From Vampirovibrionales bacterium (lineage in GTDB: Bacteria; Cyanobacteriota; Vampirovibrionia; Vampirovibrionales; JAJTHC01): 37,436 nt of DNA. Location of the stretch: the NCBI GenBank assembly GCA_947458095.1, contig CANGYO010000006.1, forward strand, positions 1-37,436, in the 5' to 3' direction. The notes under the pieces were generated by a model, which worked only from the letters and a program-made list of their open reading frames with translations, had not been told where the DNA came from and did not search any database. Within the stretch, counting starts at the first letter, position 1. Every line of letters begins with the position of its first letter. This document shows positions 26,258 to 35,052 of the stretch, piece by piece. The position numbers and the translations under genes are program-made.

Positions 26258-28012
26258 GTGGCACTTGCCCCCTCTAACTTTAAGCGAAAATCGTCGTCCT
26301 TCGACGGCGTGCCGTGGTGGGTGTTTTTGCTTGTGCTGGTGGGGCTTTGCCTACTATTGACGCCTGTTTTGCCTTATGCGTCCCTACGTTTTGAAGCCCA
26401 TCACATCGCAGTGCTGGTGGGGATGCCATTTAAGCTTTCGCTGGCGTGGATGCTCCCTGTTTTAGGGATCTTGGGCGTGGCGTCTTTTGCAGGCATTACA
26501 CAACGTTTATTTGCCTTGCATAATAAGCCCTTGCTCGGGGCGGTGTTGATGAGTGGCAGTAGTGTCGGCGTCTTGGTGATGCTGCTTTCCCCGAGCCTTG
26601 CCTTGATACAATGGGCGTTTACGATGATAACCCTTTACCTTGCCTTACGTTGGTGGCAATGGAGAGTCGCCACGCACGCCAGTCCGTTGTCTCCGTGGCA
26701 AGGGCAAGATGTCGCCATGGGTGTCGGCTTAGGGGCTTTGGGGGCTACTGTGGGCGTGCTTCCGCTTTGCTTGTGCGTGGGAAGCTTGGCGTTGTGGTTT
26801 ATGAATGCCACGTCTCGGCGATTTACGTTTTTGTCATGGTGGGAAAACTATCGAGGGGTCACGGTGGCAACGGGAACGACACTAATTCTAGGTACAGTCG
26901 TGGAGGCGTTTTGTGGTAGAGGCTGGGGAGCTTTTGCCCCCTTTCAAGCCATGCCTTGCGATCTTTCCATGCTTGAAAATGCGACCTTGTTTGGGGTAAA
27001 TCTTCTCATCTTGTCCTTTCCGTGGAACATCGTGATTGCGTATGCCTTGTGGAATTGGGTGAGTCACTTGGCGTATCACGGCAAAGAAGGGCAACTCTTT
27101 GATGAGCGAGACAGGCTCTTGCATCAAGTCGCTACAGGGTGGGGCGTGGGGCTATTAAGCCTATTGGGTTACGGCTTGTTGAGTCATCGTGATTTGAGTT
27201 TGCCGTTGCTTTTAGGGGCGTGCGTGGCGTCTTGGTACGGCGGTCACGTCATCGATCGTTCGACGCAGTTGCTGGTGCCACCGAAGGGACTTAAACGGCT
27301 TTGTGATTTAATTCCCTTGTTTTTGTTGGCTTTGGCGGTCTTCGGGGCGTGGTCAATGCTCACCCAAGTGCCTGACACCTATTTAAGTGATGCCCCATGG
27401 ATGCTGGCGGGGTCTCCTGTGGTGGGGGACTTGGGCGAAAAAGCAGGCAAGTTGGGGGCATTTTTGGGGGAACTCCCCTTATGGAAGCTTTGGTTATTGA
27501 GCCTGCCTTTGTGGTGCTTGATCGGAAGTGCTGGCATGGTGAGCCTTCAATTTGTGACCTTTTCCATGTACCGCACCATGGGCGTTTTTGCGGGTTGGAG
27601 TGTGATTTACACGATTTTGCTTTTTGCGGTGCAATGGCCGATTACGCACCCGCCTTATCTCAATGAACATCGTGCCATACTTGAAGCATTTGACCCTATG
27701 CCTAGCACGAAAAACACGCAACGCCAGGGCATTCCACCTTATTTGTTAAGCAGTCACGGGGCGTCTTTAAAAACCCCGCTTTACGGACTTTCCCCTGAAA
27801 ATCGCTTTTATCAAGAAAGAGGCGATAACGCTACGATTCACTCGCAAGCTGTGCAATTGTTGCCTGTTCATTATATGGGGATGACTCGATCCAATCTCTT
27901 GTATTATAGCTTTTTAGATATTCTGCCATTTCTTTCCCATGTGGGAGTGCATCATTATGTGTTAGACTATCTACCTGTAAGGGGTTTTGTAGAACCCGAA
28001 GGGATGCTTTGA
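26258..28012 (+). CDS. Polytopic inner-membrane protein, unknown function
   Basis: 584 aa starting at a GTG (26258) with AAAAGGA about 10 bases upstream. I count about 11-12 transmembrane helices, from WWVFLLVLVGLCLLL (residue 17) to GVFAGWSVIYTILLFAVQW (about 450). A hydrophilic C-terminal part of about 120 residues ends in a hydrophobic but charged tail. Most helices are Gly/Leu/Trp-rich with no transporter or polymerase motif that I recognise. Its stop codon is one base from the next gene, a glycosyltransferase, so the two are coupled. A flippase, polymerase or acyl/glycosyl-transferase role in O-antigen assembly is possible by position only. Confidence 0.75.
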   Translation: MALAPSNFKRKSSSFDGVPWWVFLLVLVGLCLLLTPVLPYASLRFEAHHIAVLVGMPFKLSLAWMLPVLGILGVASFAGITQRLFALHNKPLLGAVLMSGSSVGVLVMLLSPSLALIQWAFTMITLYLALRWWQWRVATHASPLSPWQGQDVAMGVGLGALGATVGVLPLCLCVGSLALWFMNATSRRFTFLSWWENYRGVTVATGTTLILGTVVEAFCGRGWGAFAPFQAMPCDLSMLENATLFGVNLLILSFPWNIVIAYALWNWVSHLAYHGKEGQLFDERDRLLHQVATGWGVGLLSLLGYGLLSHRDLSLPLLLGACVASWYGGHVIDRSTQLLVPPKGLKRLCDLIPLFLLALAVFGAWSMLTQVPDTYLSDAPWMLAGSPVVGDLGEKAGKLGAFLGELPLWKLWLLSLPLWCLIGSAGMVSLQFVTFSMYRTMGVFAGWSVIYTILLFAVQWPITHPPYLNEHRAILEAFDPMPSTKNTQRQGIPPYLLSSHGASLKTPLYGLSPENRFYQERGDNATIHSQAVQLLPVHYMGMTRSNLLYYSFLDILPFLSHVGVHHYVLDYLPVRGFVEPEGML

Positions 28013-28013
28013 A

Positions 28014-29552
28014 ATGTTTGATTCAAATAAATCCATATTGCAACCGCTTTCAGTTGAAGCCCTGAGGTTAAACCCTAGCGATTTTACTTTGGATGAAACC
28101 GCCGTCTATGCGGTTTCACTTTCGCAAGGTGTCATGCCGTCGCTTCAATGGACGCATAAGGGGTTTTTCCCTCCTTCACGCCCCTCTTGGAGCCTGCCTC
28201 ATGGCTATTTACCCAAGCTTAAACAGGTGACGATTCACCCTGAACGCCCCAATGCCTTGTGGATCTTACAACGCTACGGCTATGGACCGTGCCTCTATGT
28301 ACAAGGGAGTTTGCTCAAAGACGCCTTAGCGGTTTTACCAGAAGACGCCCCCCTTTCTCAAGAAGATGTCTTGCATGGTGTGGTTTTTTACTTGGCACGG
28401 CATCATGCCCAAGCCTATGTGGAGCCTCCCACTGAAACGGTGTATACCTGCGACGATGAAAGTACGCTCAATGCTCATAGTTTTTTAGACAATACGGCGA
28501 TGGCGTCTTGGGCGAAAACACAAGCCAACGCCTTAGGCATGACGTTTCAAGCAGACGTCTTGCAACCTTTGCTTGAAGAAGCGATCCCCTTGATTAGTAT
28601 TTTAATTCCTTTTCGAGATGCCCCTGCTTTGCTCAAGCAAGTGGTTGATTCGCTTTTGGCGGTGAAAGACGACTCGCCTCCTTTTGAAATTATCGGCATT
28701 AACAACCAAAGTCAAGATTCTGAAACCCTCGCTTTAATCGATGCCTACGCTCAACACGACGGCATCCGCTTTATAGACTATGACGCCCCCTTCAACTACG
28801 CCGCCATGATGAACTTGGGTGTAAAAGAAGCATCAGGCGAACAGATTTTACAACTGAATAATGATATTGAACTCATTACGCCCAATGCCTTGACGCAGTT
28901 GGCGTCTTGGGCGATGCTCCCTCGTATTGGTACGGTGGGAGCTACCTTGTTTTACCCTGACAGGCGTTTGCAACACGCAGGTTGTCACTTGGGTTTAACA
29001 GGGCATATCGGGCATTTGTTTCGCTTAAGAAACTTGGAGAGCCTGCCTAAGGCGTGGTCACAGGTGCAACGCCCTGTGATTGCTGTAACTGGAGCGATGC
29101 TGATGATGCGTAAGGCGGTGTATCTTGAAATGGCAGGTATGAATGAGGAGGATTTTCAAATCACTTATAATGATATTGATTTATGCCTAAAAGCCCATGA
29201 AAAAGGCTATACGAATATCTGCTTAAGTTCGGTGCAGGCGGTGCATTATGAAAGTGTCAGCCGTAAAAAAACGCCCAATAAAGTCCAGCATCAGCAAGAA
29301 CGCCGTGAACGTGAAGCCTTTCACATACGCTATGCCCACTTATTACACTATGTTGACCCCACCTTTTCAAGAGGCTTTGATATGACGTCGGATACAGGCA
29401 ATCCTTCGTCCTTCTTGTGGAAAAGCCCCTTAAAACGACGGCTCCTTAAAGGACGCATTCCCTTTACGCCGTGGCGTTTTTCATTTTTCAGATCGGCGGA
29501 TCAGTCCATACACTTGGTGTGGGACAAAGCTCCTGAGGAAGAAGTCCTATGA
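28014..29552 (+). CDS. Family 2 glycosyltransferase (rhamnosyltransferase-like)
   Basis: 512 aa. A GT-A domain covers about residues 190-440: PLISILIPFRDAPALLKQVV, then IIGINNQSQD, the DXD-like LQLNNDIELI near 282, VTGAMLMMRKAVY near 360 and YNDIDLCLKAHEKGY near 387, the usual GT2 order. The first 190 residues are an extension unlike the common GT2 fold and contain no known motif. It uses nucleotide sugars made by the following genes and presumably adds a sugar to a surface polysaccharide. It overlaps the next SDR gene by 4 bp (ATGA), showing an operon. Confidence 0.88.
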   Translation: MFDSNKSILQPLSVEALRLNPSDFTLDETAVYAVSLSQGVMPSLQWTHKGFFPPSRPSWSLPHGYLPKLKQVTIHPERPNALWILQRYGYGPCLYVQGSLLKDALAVLPEDAPLSQEDVLHGVVFYLARHHAQAYVEPPTETVYTCDDESTLNAHSFLDNTAMASWAKTQANALGMTFQADVLQPLLEEAIPLISILIPFRDAPALLKQVVDSLLAVKDDSPPFEIIGINNQSQDSETLALIDAYAQHDGIRFIDYDAPFNYAAMMNLGVKEASGEQILQLNNDIELITPNALTQLASWAMLPRIGTVGATLFYPDRRLQHAGCHLGLTGHIGHLFRLRNLESLPKAWSQVQRPVIAVTGAMLMMRKAVYLEMAGMNEEDFQITYNDIDLCLKAHEKGYTNICLSSVQAVHYESVSRKKTPNKVQHQQERREREAFHIRYAHLLHYVDPTFSRGFDMTSDTGNPSSFLWKSPLKRRLLKGRIPFTPWRFSFFRSADQSIHLVWDKAPEEEVL

Positions 29553-30448
29553 AAATATTGCTCACAGGTGCTACAGGTTTTATCGGCTCCCATGTGCTTC
29601 ACGCCTTTTTCGCCCAAGGCGATACCGTTGCGGTGCTTGGCAGGACGCCTCTTGATTCGTCGTTCAATACGGTTGGTTTTTATGCCTATGACGGCACATA
29701 TGCGTCGGCTTTAGACGCTTTAAATGCTGTTCAGCCTGATATTGTCGTGCATTTGGCGACTCACTTTGTTGGCACGCATCAACCCAGCGATGTGGATCGG
29801 CTACTGGCGAGCAATATCGGTTTGGGGGTGCATTTGCTTGAAGCCATGAAGCACGTAGGATGCCGTGCGTGGCTGAATGCAGCGAGTGCATGGCAATACG
29901 TAGGGAGTGGAGGCGACAGCCCTTTTCATCCCAATGGCTTATATGCCGCTTCTAAATCGGCGTTAGATGTTCTCGTCACGGCGTATGTCCACGAAGCAGG
30001 GCTTCATGCGATGAATCTGGTGATTTATGAGAGCTACGGCAAGGGGGATAATCGAAAGAAGTTGATCCCTCAATTATTGAGCCAAGTTCAGAAAGGGCAA
30101 GAAGTGCAACGCCATTTAAAGCTGGTGGGTAAAGAAAAGCAGTTTTACTTTGTTCATGTACAGGATATTGCAGAGGCTTTTGTGTTGGCAGGTCGTCGCT
30201 TGGTAGAAGCCTCTTCGCAAGGCTTGGGGACCTTTTCGCATTATGCCTTGCATTCCGATCAAGCCCCCTTGGGGATAGAAGGGCTGGTGCAAGCGATGGG
30301 GCGTGCGTGGCAGGTGGAACTCACCGCCGACTACGGTGCCTTTCCCTTTCGTGCCAACGAAGTGCTGGTGCCTCCCGCAGGGGTGGAGCGTCTGCCTGAC
30401 TGGGAGCCGAAGATTTCTCTAGAAGCAGGCTTGGCATCTTTGTGGTAA
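29549..30448 (+). CDS. NAD(P)-dependent sugar-nucleotide SDR (epimerase/dehydratase family)
   Basis: 299 aa. Extended SDR with GATGFIG (residues 7-13) for NAD(P) binding, the Ser/Tyr catalytic pair around NAASAWQYV and YAASKSALD (YxxxK), and family-like YESYGKGDNR. The sequence lacks the GQLGQ start typical of RmlD and is nearer to 4-ketoreductases such as CDP-paratose synthases. It lies in the rfb cluster just before rfbC, so it probably completes a dTDP- or other deoxysugar. The product is not certain. It overlaps the preceding glycosyltransferase by 4 bp. Confidence 0.82.
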   Translation: MKILLTGATGFIGSHVLHAFFAQGDTVAVLGRTPLDSSFNTVGFYAYDGTYASALDALNAVQPDIVVHLATHFVGTHQPSDVDRLLASNIGLGVHLLEAMKHVGCRAWLNAASAWQYVGSGGDSPFHPNGLYAASKSALDVLVTAYVHEAGLHAMNLVIYESYGKGDNRKKLIPQLLSQVQKGQEVQRHLKLVGKEKQFYFVHVQDIAEAFVLAGRRLVEASSQGLGTFSHYALHSDQAPLGIEGLVQAMGRAWQVELTADYGAFPFRANEVLVPPAGVERLPDWEPKISLEAGLASLW

Positions 30449-30466
30449 ACTGTACACGTCTATAAT
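30439..30466 (+). promoter_or_regulatory. Internal promoter upstream of rfbC
   Basis: TTTGTG (30439-30444), a 16-bp spacer and a perfect TATAAT (30461-30466), 33 bp from the rfbC start and overlapping the end of the SDR gene. It would allow rfbC-rfbB transcription independent of the upstream operon. Confidence 0.55.
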
Positions 30467-30499
30467 CGTCAAGAAAATAGGACAAAAAAGGATTCCACC

Positions 30500-31051
30500 A
30501 TGCCCTTAGCGTTGCTAGACTATGAAATAGACGGCGTTCTACTGCTGGACGGTCTTCGCTTTCAAGACGACCGTGGCTTTTTCACCGAACTCTACAACCA
30601 AGCCCGCATGCCTGCTGAACTCCCCCCCTTCGTGCAGGACAATGCATCCCTTTCTCGTGAAAAAGGCGTGTTGCGGGGCCTGCATTTTCAAAAAGCGCCC
30701 TACGCCCAAGGCAAGTTTGTCACCGTGTTACAAGGCTCCATTTGGGATGTGCTGGTGGATTTGCGAAACGCCTCTTCCACCTTTGGCAAAGCGTATGGTG
30801 TGGAAATTTCCGCCGAAAACAAGCGACAGCTCTATATCCCTGAAGGCTTTGCCCATGGTTTTGTTACCTTAGAAGCCAATACCCTTGTGCATTATAAAAC
30901 CACGGCCCCGTATTCGCCGTCGCATGACAGCGGGATTCGCTGGAACGACCCCACCCTTGCCATTGATTGGCACCTAGAAGGAGCGTCCCCCATTCTTTCG
31001 CCAAAAGATGAAACCCTGCCCTTCTTTGATGCTCAAGCGACCTACTTTTAA
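30500..31051 (+). CDS. rfbC: dTDP-4-dehydrorhamnose 3,5-epimerase
   Basis: 183 aa, the usual RmlC length. Cupin fold with FQDDRGFFTELYN, the catalytic His in GVLRGLHFQ (about residue 63) and the acid-base Tyr in VHYKTTAPYSP, followed by RWNDPTLAIDW. It acts third in the dTDP-L-rhamnose pathway, on the product of RfbB, which is the next gene 33 bp downstream. AAAGGA lies upstream of the start. It has its own promoter in the preceding gene. Confidence 0.95.
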   Translation: MPLALLDYEIDGVLLLDGLRFQDDRGFFTELYNQARMPAELPPFVQDNASLSREKGVLRGLHFQKAPYAQGKFVTVLQGSIWDVLVDLRNASSTFGKAYGVEISAENKRQLYIPEGFAHGFVTLEANTLVHYKTTAPYSPSHDSGIRWNDPTLAIDWHLEGASPILSPKDETLPFFDAQATYF

Positions 31052-31084
31052 TCTACAAACCCCCTTTCTATAAAGGACACCCAC

Positions 31085-32161
31085 ATGAATGATTCTTCAC
31101 AACAGCAACGCATTTTAGTCACAGGCGGTGCGGGCTTTATCGGATCCGCCCTCGTGCGTTATCTGATTCACGCCACCGAGGCTCATGTGCTGAACGTCGA
31201 TGCCCTCACTTACGCCGCCAACCTCAATAGCGTGGCGGATGTGGAGGCGTCGCCTCGTTATACCTTTAAACAAGTGAACATCACGGATACCCCTGCCTTA
31301 AACGCCTTGTTTCAAGACTTTCAACCCACTGCGGTGATGCACCTTGCCGCCGAAAGCCATGTGGATCGCTCCATTGATGCCCCTAGCGTCTTTTTAGATA
31401 CGAACATCCTCGGGACGTTTTCGCTTTTAGAGGCTAGTCGTGCGTATTACGAAGGCTTGTCTAGCGAAGCTCAAGCCGAATTTCGCTTCTTGCATGTGTC
31501 GACGGATGAAGTCTACGGCACACTCGGCAAAGATGCCTTGTTCACCGAAGAAACGCCGTATGCCCCCAACTCGCCGTATTCTGCCAGCAAAGCCAGCTCC
31601 GATTTCTTGGTTCGGGCATGGCATCACACCTATGGCTTGCCTGTGTTGATGACGAATTGCTCGAATAATTATGGGCCTTATCACTTCCCTGAAAAATTGA
31701 TCCCTCTTATTATTATCAACGCCTTACAAGGAAAGGACTTGCCTGTGTATGGCGACGGTTCTAATGTGCGTGACTGGCTCTATGTGGACGATCATGTGAA
31801 GGGGCTGTATACCGTGCTTCAAACGGGTATCGTGGGGGAAAAGTATAACATCGGGGGGCATAACGAAAAAACGAACTTGGACGTGGTGCATACCTTGTGC
31901 GATACGTTGGATCAACAACGCCCCAAAGCCGACGGCACAAGCTTTCGCTCGCAGATCCGCTTTGTCACGGATCGTCCAGGGCATGACTTCCGCTATGCCA
32001 TTGATGCGTCGAAGATTCAGCGAGAACTCGGCTGGGTGCCTGAAGAAAGCTTTGAATCAGGCATGGCTAAAACCGTGGACTGGTATTTGACTCGTCAAGA
32101 CTGGTGGCAACTGATTTTAGACAGCACCTACAACACCCAACGCTTAGGTATAACTACCTAA
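31085..32161 (+). CDS. rfbB: dTDP-glucose 4,6-dehydratase
   Basis: 358 aa, typical for RmlB. Makes dTDP-4-keto-6-deoxyglucose. NAD-binding [12 protein letters not shown] is near the N-terminus. [23 protein letters not shown] with the catalytic Asp-Glu pair, [10 protein letters not shown] (YxxxK), [18 protein letters not shown] and [13 protein letters not shown] are all in order. AAAGGA is upstream. The gene is followed by an inserted methyltransferase and restriction gene and then by rfbA, so rfbC-rfbB-rfbA are one set broken by the R-M genes. Confidence 0.96.
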   Translation: MNDSSQQQRILVTGGAGFIGSALVRYLIHATEAHVLNVDALTYAANLNSVADVEASPRYTFKQVNITDTPALNALFQDFQPTAVMHLAAESHVDRSIDAPSVFLDTNILGTFSLLEASRAYYEGLSSEAQAEFRFLHVSTDEVYGTLGKDALFTEETPYAPNSPYSASKASSDFLVRAWHHTYGLPVLMTNCSNNYGPYHFPEKLIPLIIINALQGKDLPVYGDGSNVRDWLYVDDHVKGLYTVLQTGIVGEKYNIGGHNEKTNLDVVHTLCDTLDQQRPKADGTSFRSQIRFVTDRPGHDFRYAIDASKIQRELGWVPEESFESGMAKTVDWYLTRQDWWQLILDSTYNTQRLGITT

Positions 32162-32199
32162 ATCTATTTTATCAAATCAAAGAATAAATACTTTAAATT

Positions 32200-33267
32200 A
32201 TGCAACAAACACTTTTACCACTTCCTTTACTTCAAGTGCTGGCTTCAAAGAAGCCTTTAAAAAAGTATCGCTTTGTCGATCTATGTGCAGGCATTGGTAC
32301 AGGACGTCTAGGCTTAGAAAAAGCAGGCTTTGAATGCGTGGCGTATTCCGAAATTGATGCAAGTGCCACTTACCTATATGAACAATTGCACGGTGAAAAA
32401 CATCCCAACCAAGGCGATTTAACCCTTATTTCTGCCGAGCAGTTGCCTTCTTGTGATTTACTGATCGCAGGATTTCCGTGTCAAACCTTTTCCATTGTAG
32501 GCAAACGCAAAGGCTTAGATGATGATCGAGGGCAAATTATTTATCATTTGGTGCGTTTATTGAAAGCGAAGCAGATCCCCTATTTTATTTTAGAAAACGT
32601 CAAGGGCTTGGTGAATCTTCAACAGGGGGCTATTCTGAAAGAAATTATCGCTACGCTTGAAGACGCTGGCTACAGTGTGCATTATCATGTCTTAAATAGT
32701 CTGGATTATGGCGTGCCTCAATCCAGAGAACGCATCTACTTTGTGGGGATTCGTCGAGATTTAGAGGTACAGCGTTTTGTGTTTCCTTATCAACATAGAG
32801 AAATTCCATGTGCTTTAAAGGATTGCCTAATAGAAACCGACGTCTCCTTTATTCTTCAAGAAAACACACCAAAGTATGATACGTTTTTACGTTATCTTCA
32901 AAATAAATACAATCAAGGGCAGTACAGCTTAGAAGAACTCTTGCGTCATGATTATTTGGTGTTGGACACACGCCAAAGCGACTTACGCCTTTATCAAGAC
33001 AAAGTCCCCACACTGCGTACAGGTCGACATGGCATTTTGTATGTGAAAGACGCTCAATTACGAGCCTTGTCTGCCAAAGAAGCCATGCGTTTGCAAGGCT
33101 TTTCAGAAAGCTACATCGAACGACTTTCGGATTATGCCAATACAGATTTACTTTCTAAAGTCGGCAATGCCATGAGTATTCCTGTGATTCAAGCCCTAGG
33201 CGAAGCGTTAATGCCTATTATGCAAGCCAATGAAACGAAACGCTTGGAGTCCACGAATGGAAATTAA
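32200..33267 (+). CDS. DNA (cytosine-5-)-methyltransferase of a type II R-M system
   Basis: 355 aa with the m5C motifs in order: I (RFVDLCAGIGTGRLGLEKAGF, about residue 24), IV with the catalytic Cys (GFPCQTFS, about 92), VI (FILENVKG), VIII (PQSRERIYFVGIRRDL) and X (GNAMSIPVIQALGEAL) near the C-terminus. The variable target-recognition region between VIII and X (about 190-290) sets the sequence methylated, which cannot be read here. No good ribosome binding site is seen before ATG 32200. The next gene starts inside its end by 11 bp and encodes the partner nuclease. It separates rfbB from rfbA. Confidence 0.93.
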   Translation: MQQTLLPLPLLQVLASKKPLKKYRFVDLCAGIGTGRLGLEKAGFECVAYSEIDASATYLYEQLHGEKHPNQGDLTLISAEQLPSCDLLIAGFPCQTFSIVGKRKGLDDDRGQIIYHLVRLLKAKQIPYFILENVKGLVNLQQGAILKEIIATLEDAGYSVHYHVLNSLDYGVPQSRERIYFVGIRRDLEVQRFVFPYQHREIPCALKDCLIETDVSFILQENTPKYDTFLRYLQNKYNQGQYSLEELLRHDYLVLDTRQSDLRLYQDKVPTLRTGRHGILYVKDAQLRALSAKEAMRLQGFSESYIERLSDYANTDLLSKVGNAMSIPVIQALGEALMPIMQANETKRLESTNGN

Positions 33268-34006
33268 TACCAAAGAACAAGCAAAAGGATCACAAACAGC
33301 GAGAGCAGGGTTTCAAAATGAAACCGATGTCATTGAAACCTTTAACGCATGGGAAACGAATACAATCACTCAAGCGTGGCTTGAAAAAATGAATTATGTA
33401 ATTGAAGACATTGAGTTTGTTCAGGCTGAAAAAATAAAAGGGTCTTTTAAAGCGGATATTCAAGTCAGGGTGACGATTAAGTTGAAATCTTTGTTGGATG
33501 TTCAAAACATTCAAGTCAAGCTTGTATCCAACAAAAAAGGATTTAACCAAATTGACAAACGCTGGGTTCATAAATATGTAGAACTTTGGCAAATCCCTGC
33601 TGAAGTCGAAACGCTTTTAAAGCATTATACAGGTGAATTACCTCCTTATCGTACGGATGTCAAAGATGCAAGACGTATGTTTATCGATGAGTTTACAGAA
33701 GAAGAACAAACCGTGTTGTCGAACTTCTTAAACACGCATAAGGTGTTAATTCTCTCTGATATTCTAAAAGGACGAGGCACATTTGCCGCAGAATGGATGT
33801 TAGTTGTTCGCAAAACCACGATTGAAGAATGGGTGCTTGAGCCAATCAATAAAGTCCTCGATTTTTATGCTCAAGGTGATGTACAATTTACCGAAAAAGG
33901 CAATATCAAAATCGGACGAGTCACCTGCCAACGCAAAGGCGGAGATGGCGGACGCAAAACAGCGAATATGCTTCAATTTAAAATAGACCCCACAACTTTA
34001 TTTTAA
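33257..34006 (+). CDS. Probable type II restriction endonuclease
   Basis: 249 aa from the ATG at 33257 (GGAG at 33246-33249). A longer reading from 33230 is less likely. The position directly after the methyltransferase, with an 11-bp overlap, indicates its cognate nuclease. A possible PD-(D/E)xK-type core is FKADIQV followed by IQVKLVSNKKG, with Asp and a Q-x-K in place of E-x-K. The C-terminal CQRKGGDGGRKTA is basic and may contact DNA. I recall similar sequences among type II enzymes but cannot name the specificity. Together with the upstream gene it forms a complete restriction-modification system. Confidence 0.75.
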   Translation: MEINTKEQAKGSQTARAGFQNETDVIETFNAWETNTITQAWLEKMNYVIEDIEFVQAEKIKGSFKADIQVRVTIKLKSLLDVQNIQVKLVSNKKGFNQIDKRWVHKYVELWQIPAEVETLLKHYTGELPPYRTDVKDARRMFIDEFTEEEQTVLSNFLNTHKVLILSDILKGRGTFAAEWMLVVRKTTIEEWVLEPINKVLDFYAQGDVQFTEKGNIKIGRVTCQRKGGDGGRKTANMLQFKIDPTTLF

Positions 34007-34046
34007 TGCGAGTTCTTAAATTGAATTTGACTAAAAGGAAATCTCC

Positions 34047-34940
34047 ATGAAAAAACGTAAAGGCATTATTCTCGCAGGTGGATCAGGGACTCGTTTGCAC
34101 CCTTGTACGCTGGCGGTGTCCAAGCAATTGCTTCCCGTATGGGACAAGCCCATGATCTACTATCCCCTTTCGATGCTGATGAGTGCAGGCATTCAAGAGA
34201 TTCTGCTGATTAGCACGCCTCACGATTTACCCCTCTTCAAGCGATTGTTGGGTGACGGATCGCCATATGGCATCCGCCTAGAATACGCCGAACAACCCGA
34301 GCCGAAGGGTTTGGCGCAAGCCCTCACCATTGGCGAAGCGTTTTTAGACAGGCATCCATCTGCCATGATTTTGGGCGACAACTTGTTTTACGGAGCGACC
34401 TTGCCGACGCAACTTCAACACATCAACCAGCAAAGCAAAGGCGCTACCGTCTTTGCGACACATGTAGACGATCCCCAACGCTACGGCATTGTTACGCTGG
34501 ATGCCACAGGAAAAGCCACATCGATTGAAGAAAAGCCTGAGCATCCCAAAAGTTCATGGGCGGTCACAGGCTTGTATTTCTTTGATGAGGAAGCCCCTGC
34601 GTATGCGAAACGCTTGGCTCCTTCGGCTCGTGGAGAGTTTGAAATCACCGATGTCAACCGTCTGTACTTGGAAGTAGGCACGCTGAATGTGGAAGTCTTG
34701 GGGCGTGGTTCGGCGTGGTTTGACACAGGCACGCATGCGTCTTTATTACAGGCGTCTCAATTCGTGCAAGCCATTGAAGAACGCACAGGCATTAAAATCG
34801 CCTGCTTAGAAGAAATCGCCTTTGAGCAAGGCTTTTTGGATCTGAATGCCCTAGAAACGCAGGCGAATGCCTTAGGAAAAAGTGCGTATGGGCTTTATTT
34901 ACAGCGTTATGCCAAAGAACAGGGCTTGCTCCACGTTTAG
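34047..34940 (+). CDS. rfbA: Glucose-1-phosphate thymidylyltransferase
   Basis: 297 aa, the RmlA length. Makes dTDP-glucose from dTTP and glucose-1-phosphate, the first step before RfbB. GIILAGGSGTRLHP (the nucleotide-binding signature) is followed by VSKQLLPVWDKPMIYYPLS, EQPEPKGLAQAL, ILGDNLFYG and GRGSAWFDTGTHASLL, all in normal order. AAAGGAAA precedes the start. It lies after the R-M pair and before lpxI, so it is cut off from rfbC-rfbB by about 1.9 kb of inserted genes. Confidence 0.96.
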   Translation: MKKRKGIILAGGSGTRLHPCTLAVSKQLLPVWDKPMIYYPLSMLMSAGIQEILLISTPHDLPLFKRLLGDGSPYGIRLEYAEQPEPKGLAQALTIGEAFLDRHPSAMILGDNLFYGATLPTQLQHINQQSKGATVFATHVDDPQRYGIVTLDATGKATSIEEKPEHPKSSWAVTGLYFFDEEAPAYAKRLAPSARGEFEITDVNRLYLEVGTLNVEVLGRGSAWFDTGTHASLLQASQFVQAIEERTGIKIACLEEIAFEQGFLDLNALETQANALGKSAYGLYLQRYAKEQGLLHV

Positions 34941-34958
34941 GCGTATCTTTCATGGTAT

Positions 34959-34982
34959 ACTAGTGAGATATACTCAACTAGT
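34959..34982. promoter_or_regulatory. ACTAGT dyad in the rfbA-lpxI gap
   Basis: ACTAGTGAG (34959-34967) and CTCAACTAGT (34973-34982) form an inverted repeat of nine pairs with a bulged A. TATACT elements nearby (34956 and 34969 regions) could be -10 sites for lpxI. About 20 bp downstream, AATCGTAGCGACAA at 35001-35014 matches 14 bases of the dispersed repeat at 7732 and 11072. Confidence 0.35.
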
Positions 34983-35052
34983 GATGCATACTCCCTAAAT
35001 AATCGTAGCGACAAAGTATAGACCCTGTACAGGAAATTATAAAGACGGCTAT

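Noticed and set aside
29549-30448. RmlD (dTDP-4-dehydrorhamnose reductase)
   Set aside because: The N-terminus is GATGFIG and not GQLGQ, and RmlD-specific blocks are missing; kept as a general sugar-nucleotide SDR.
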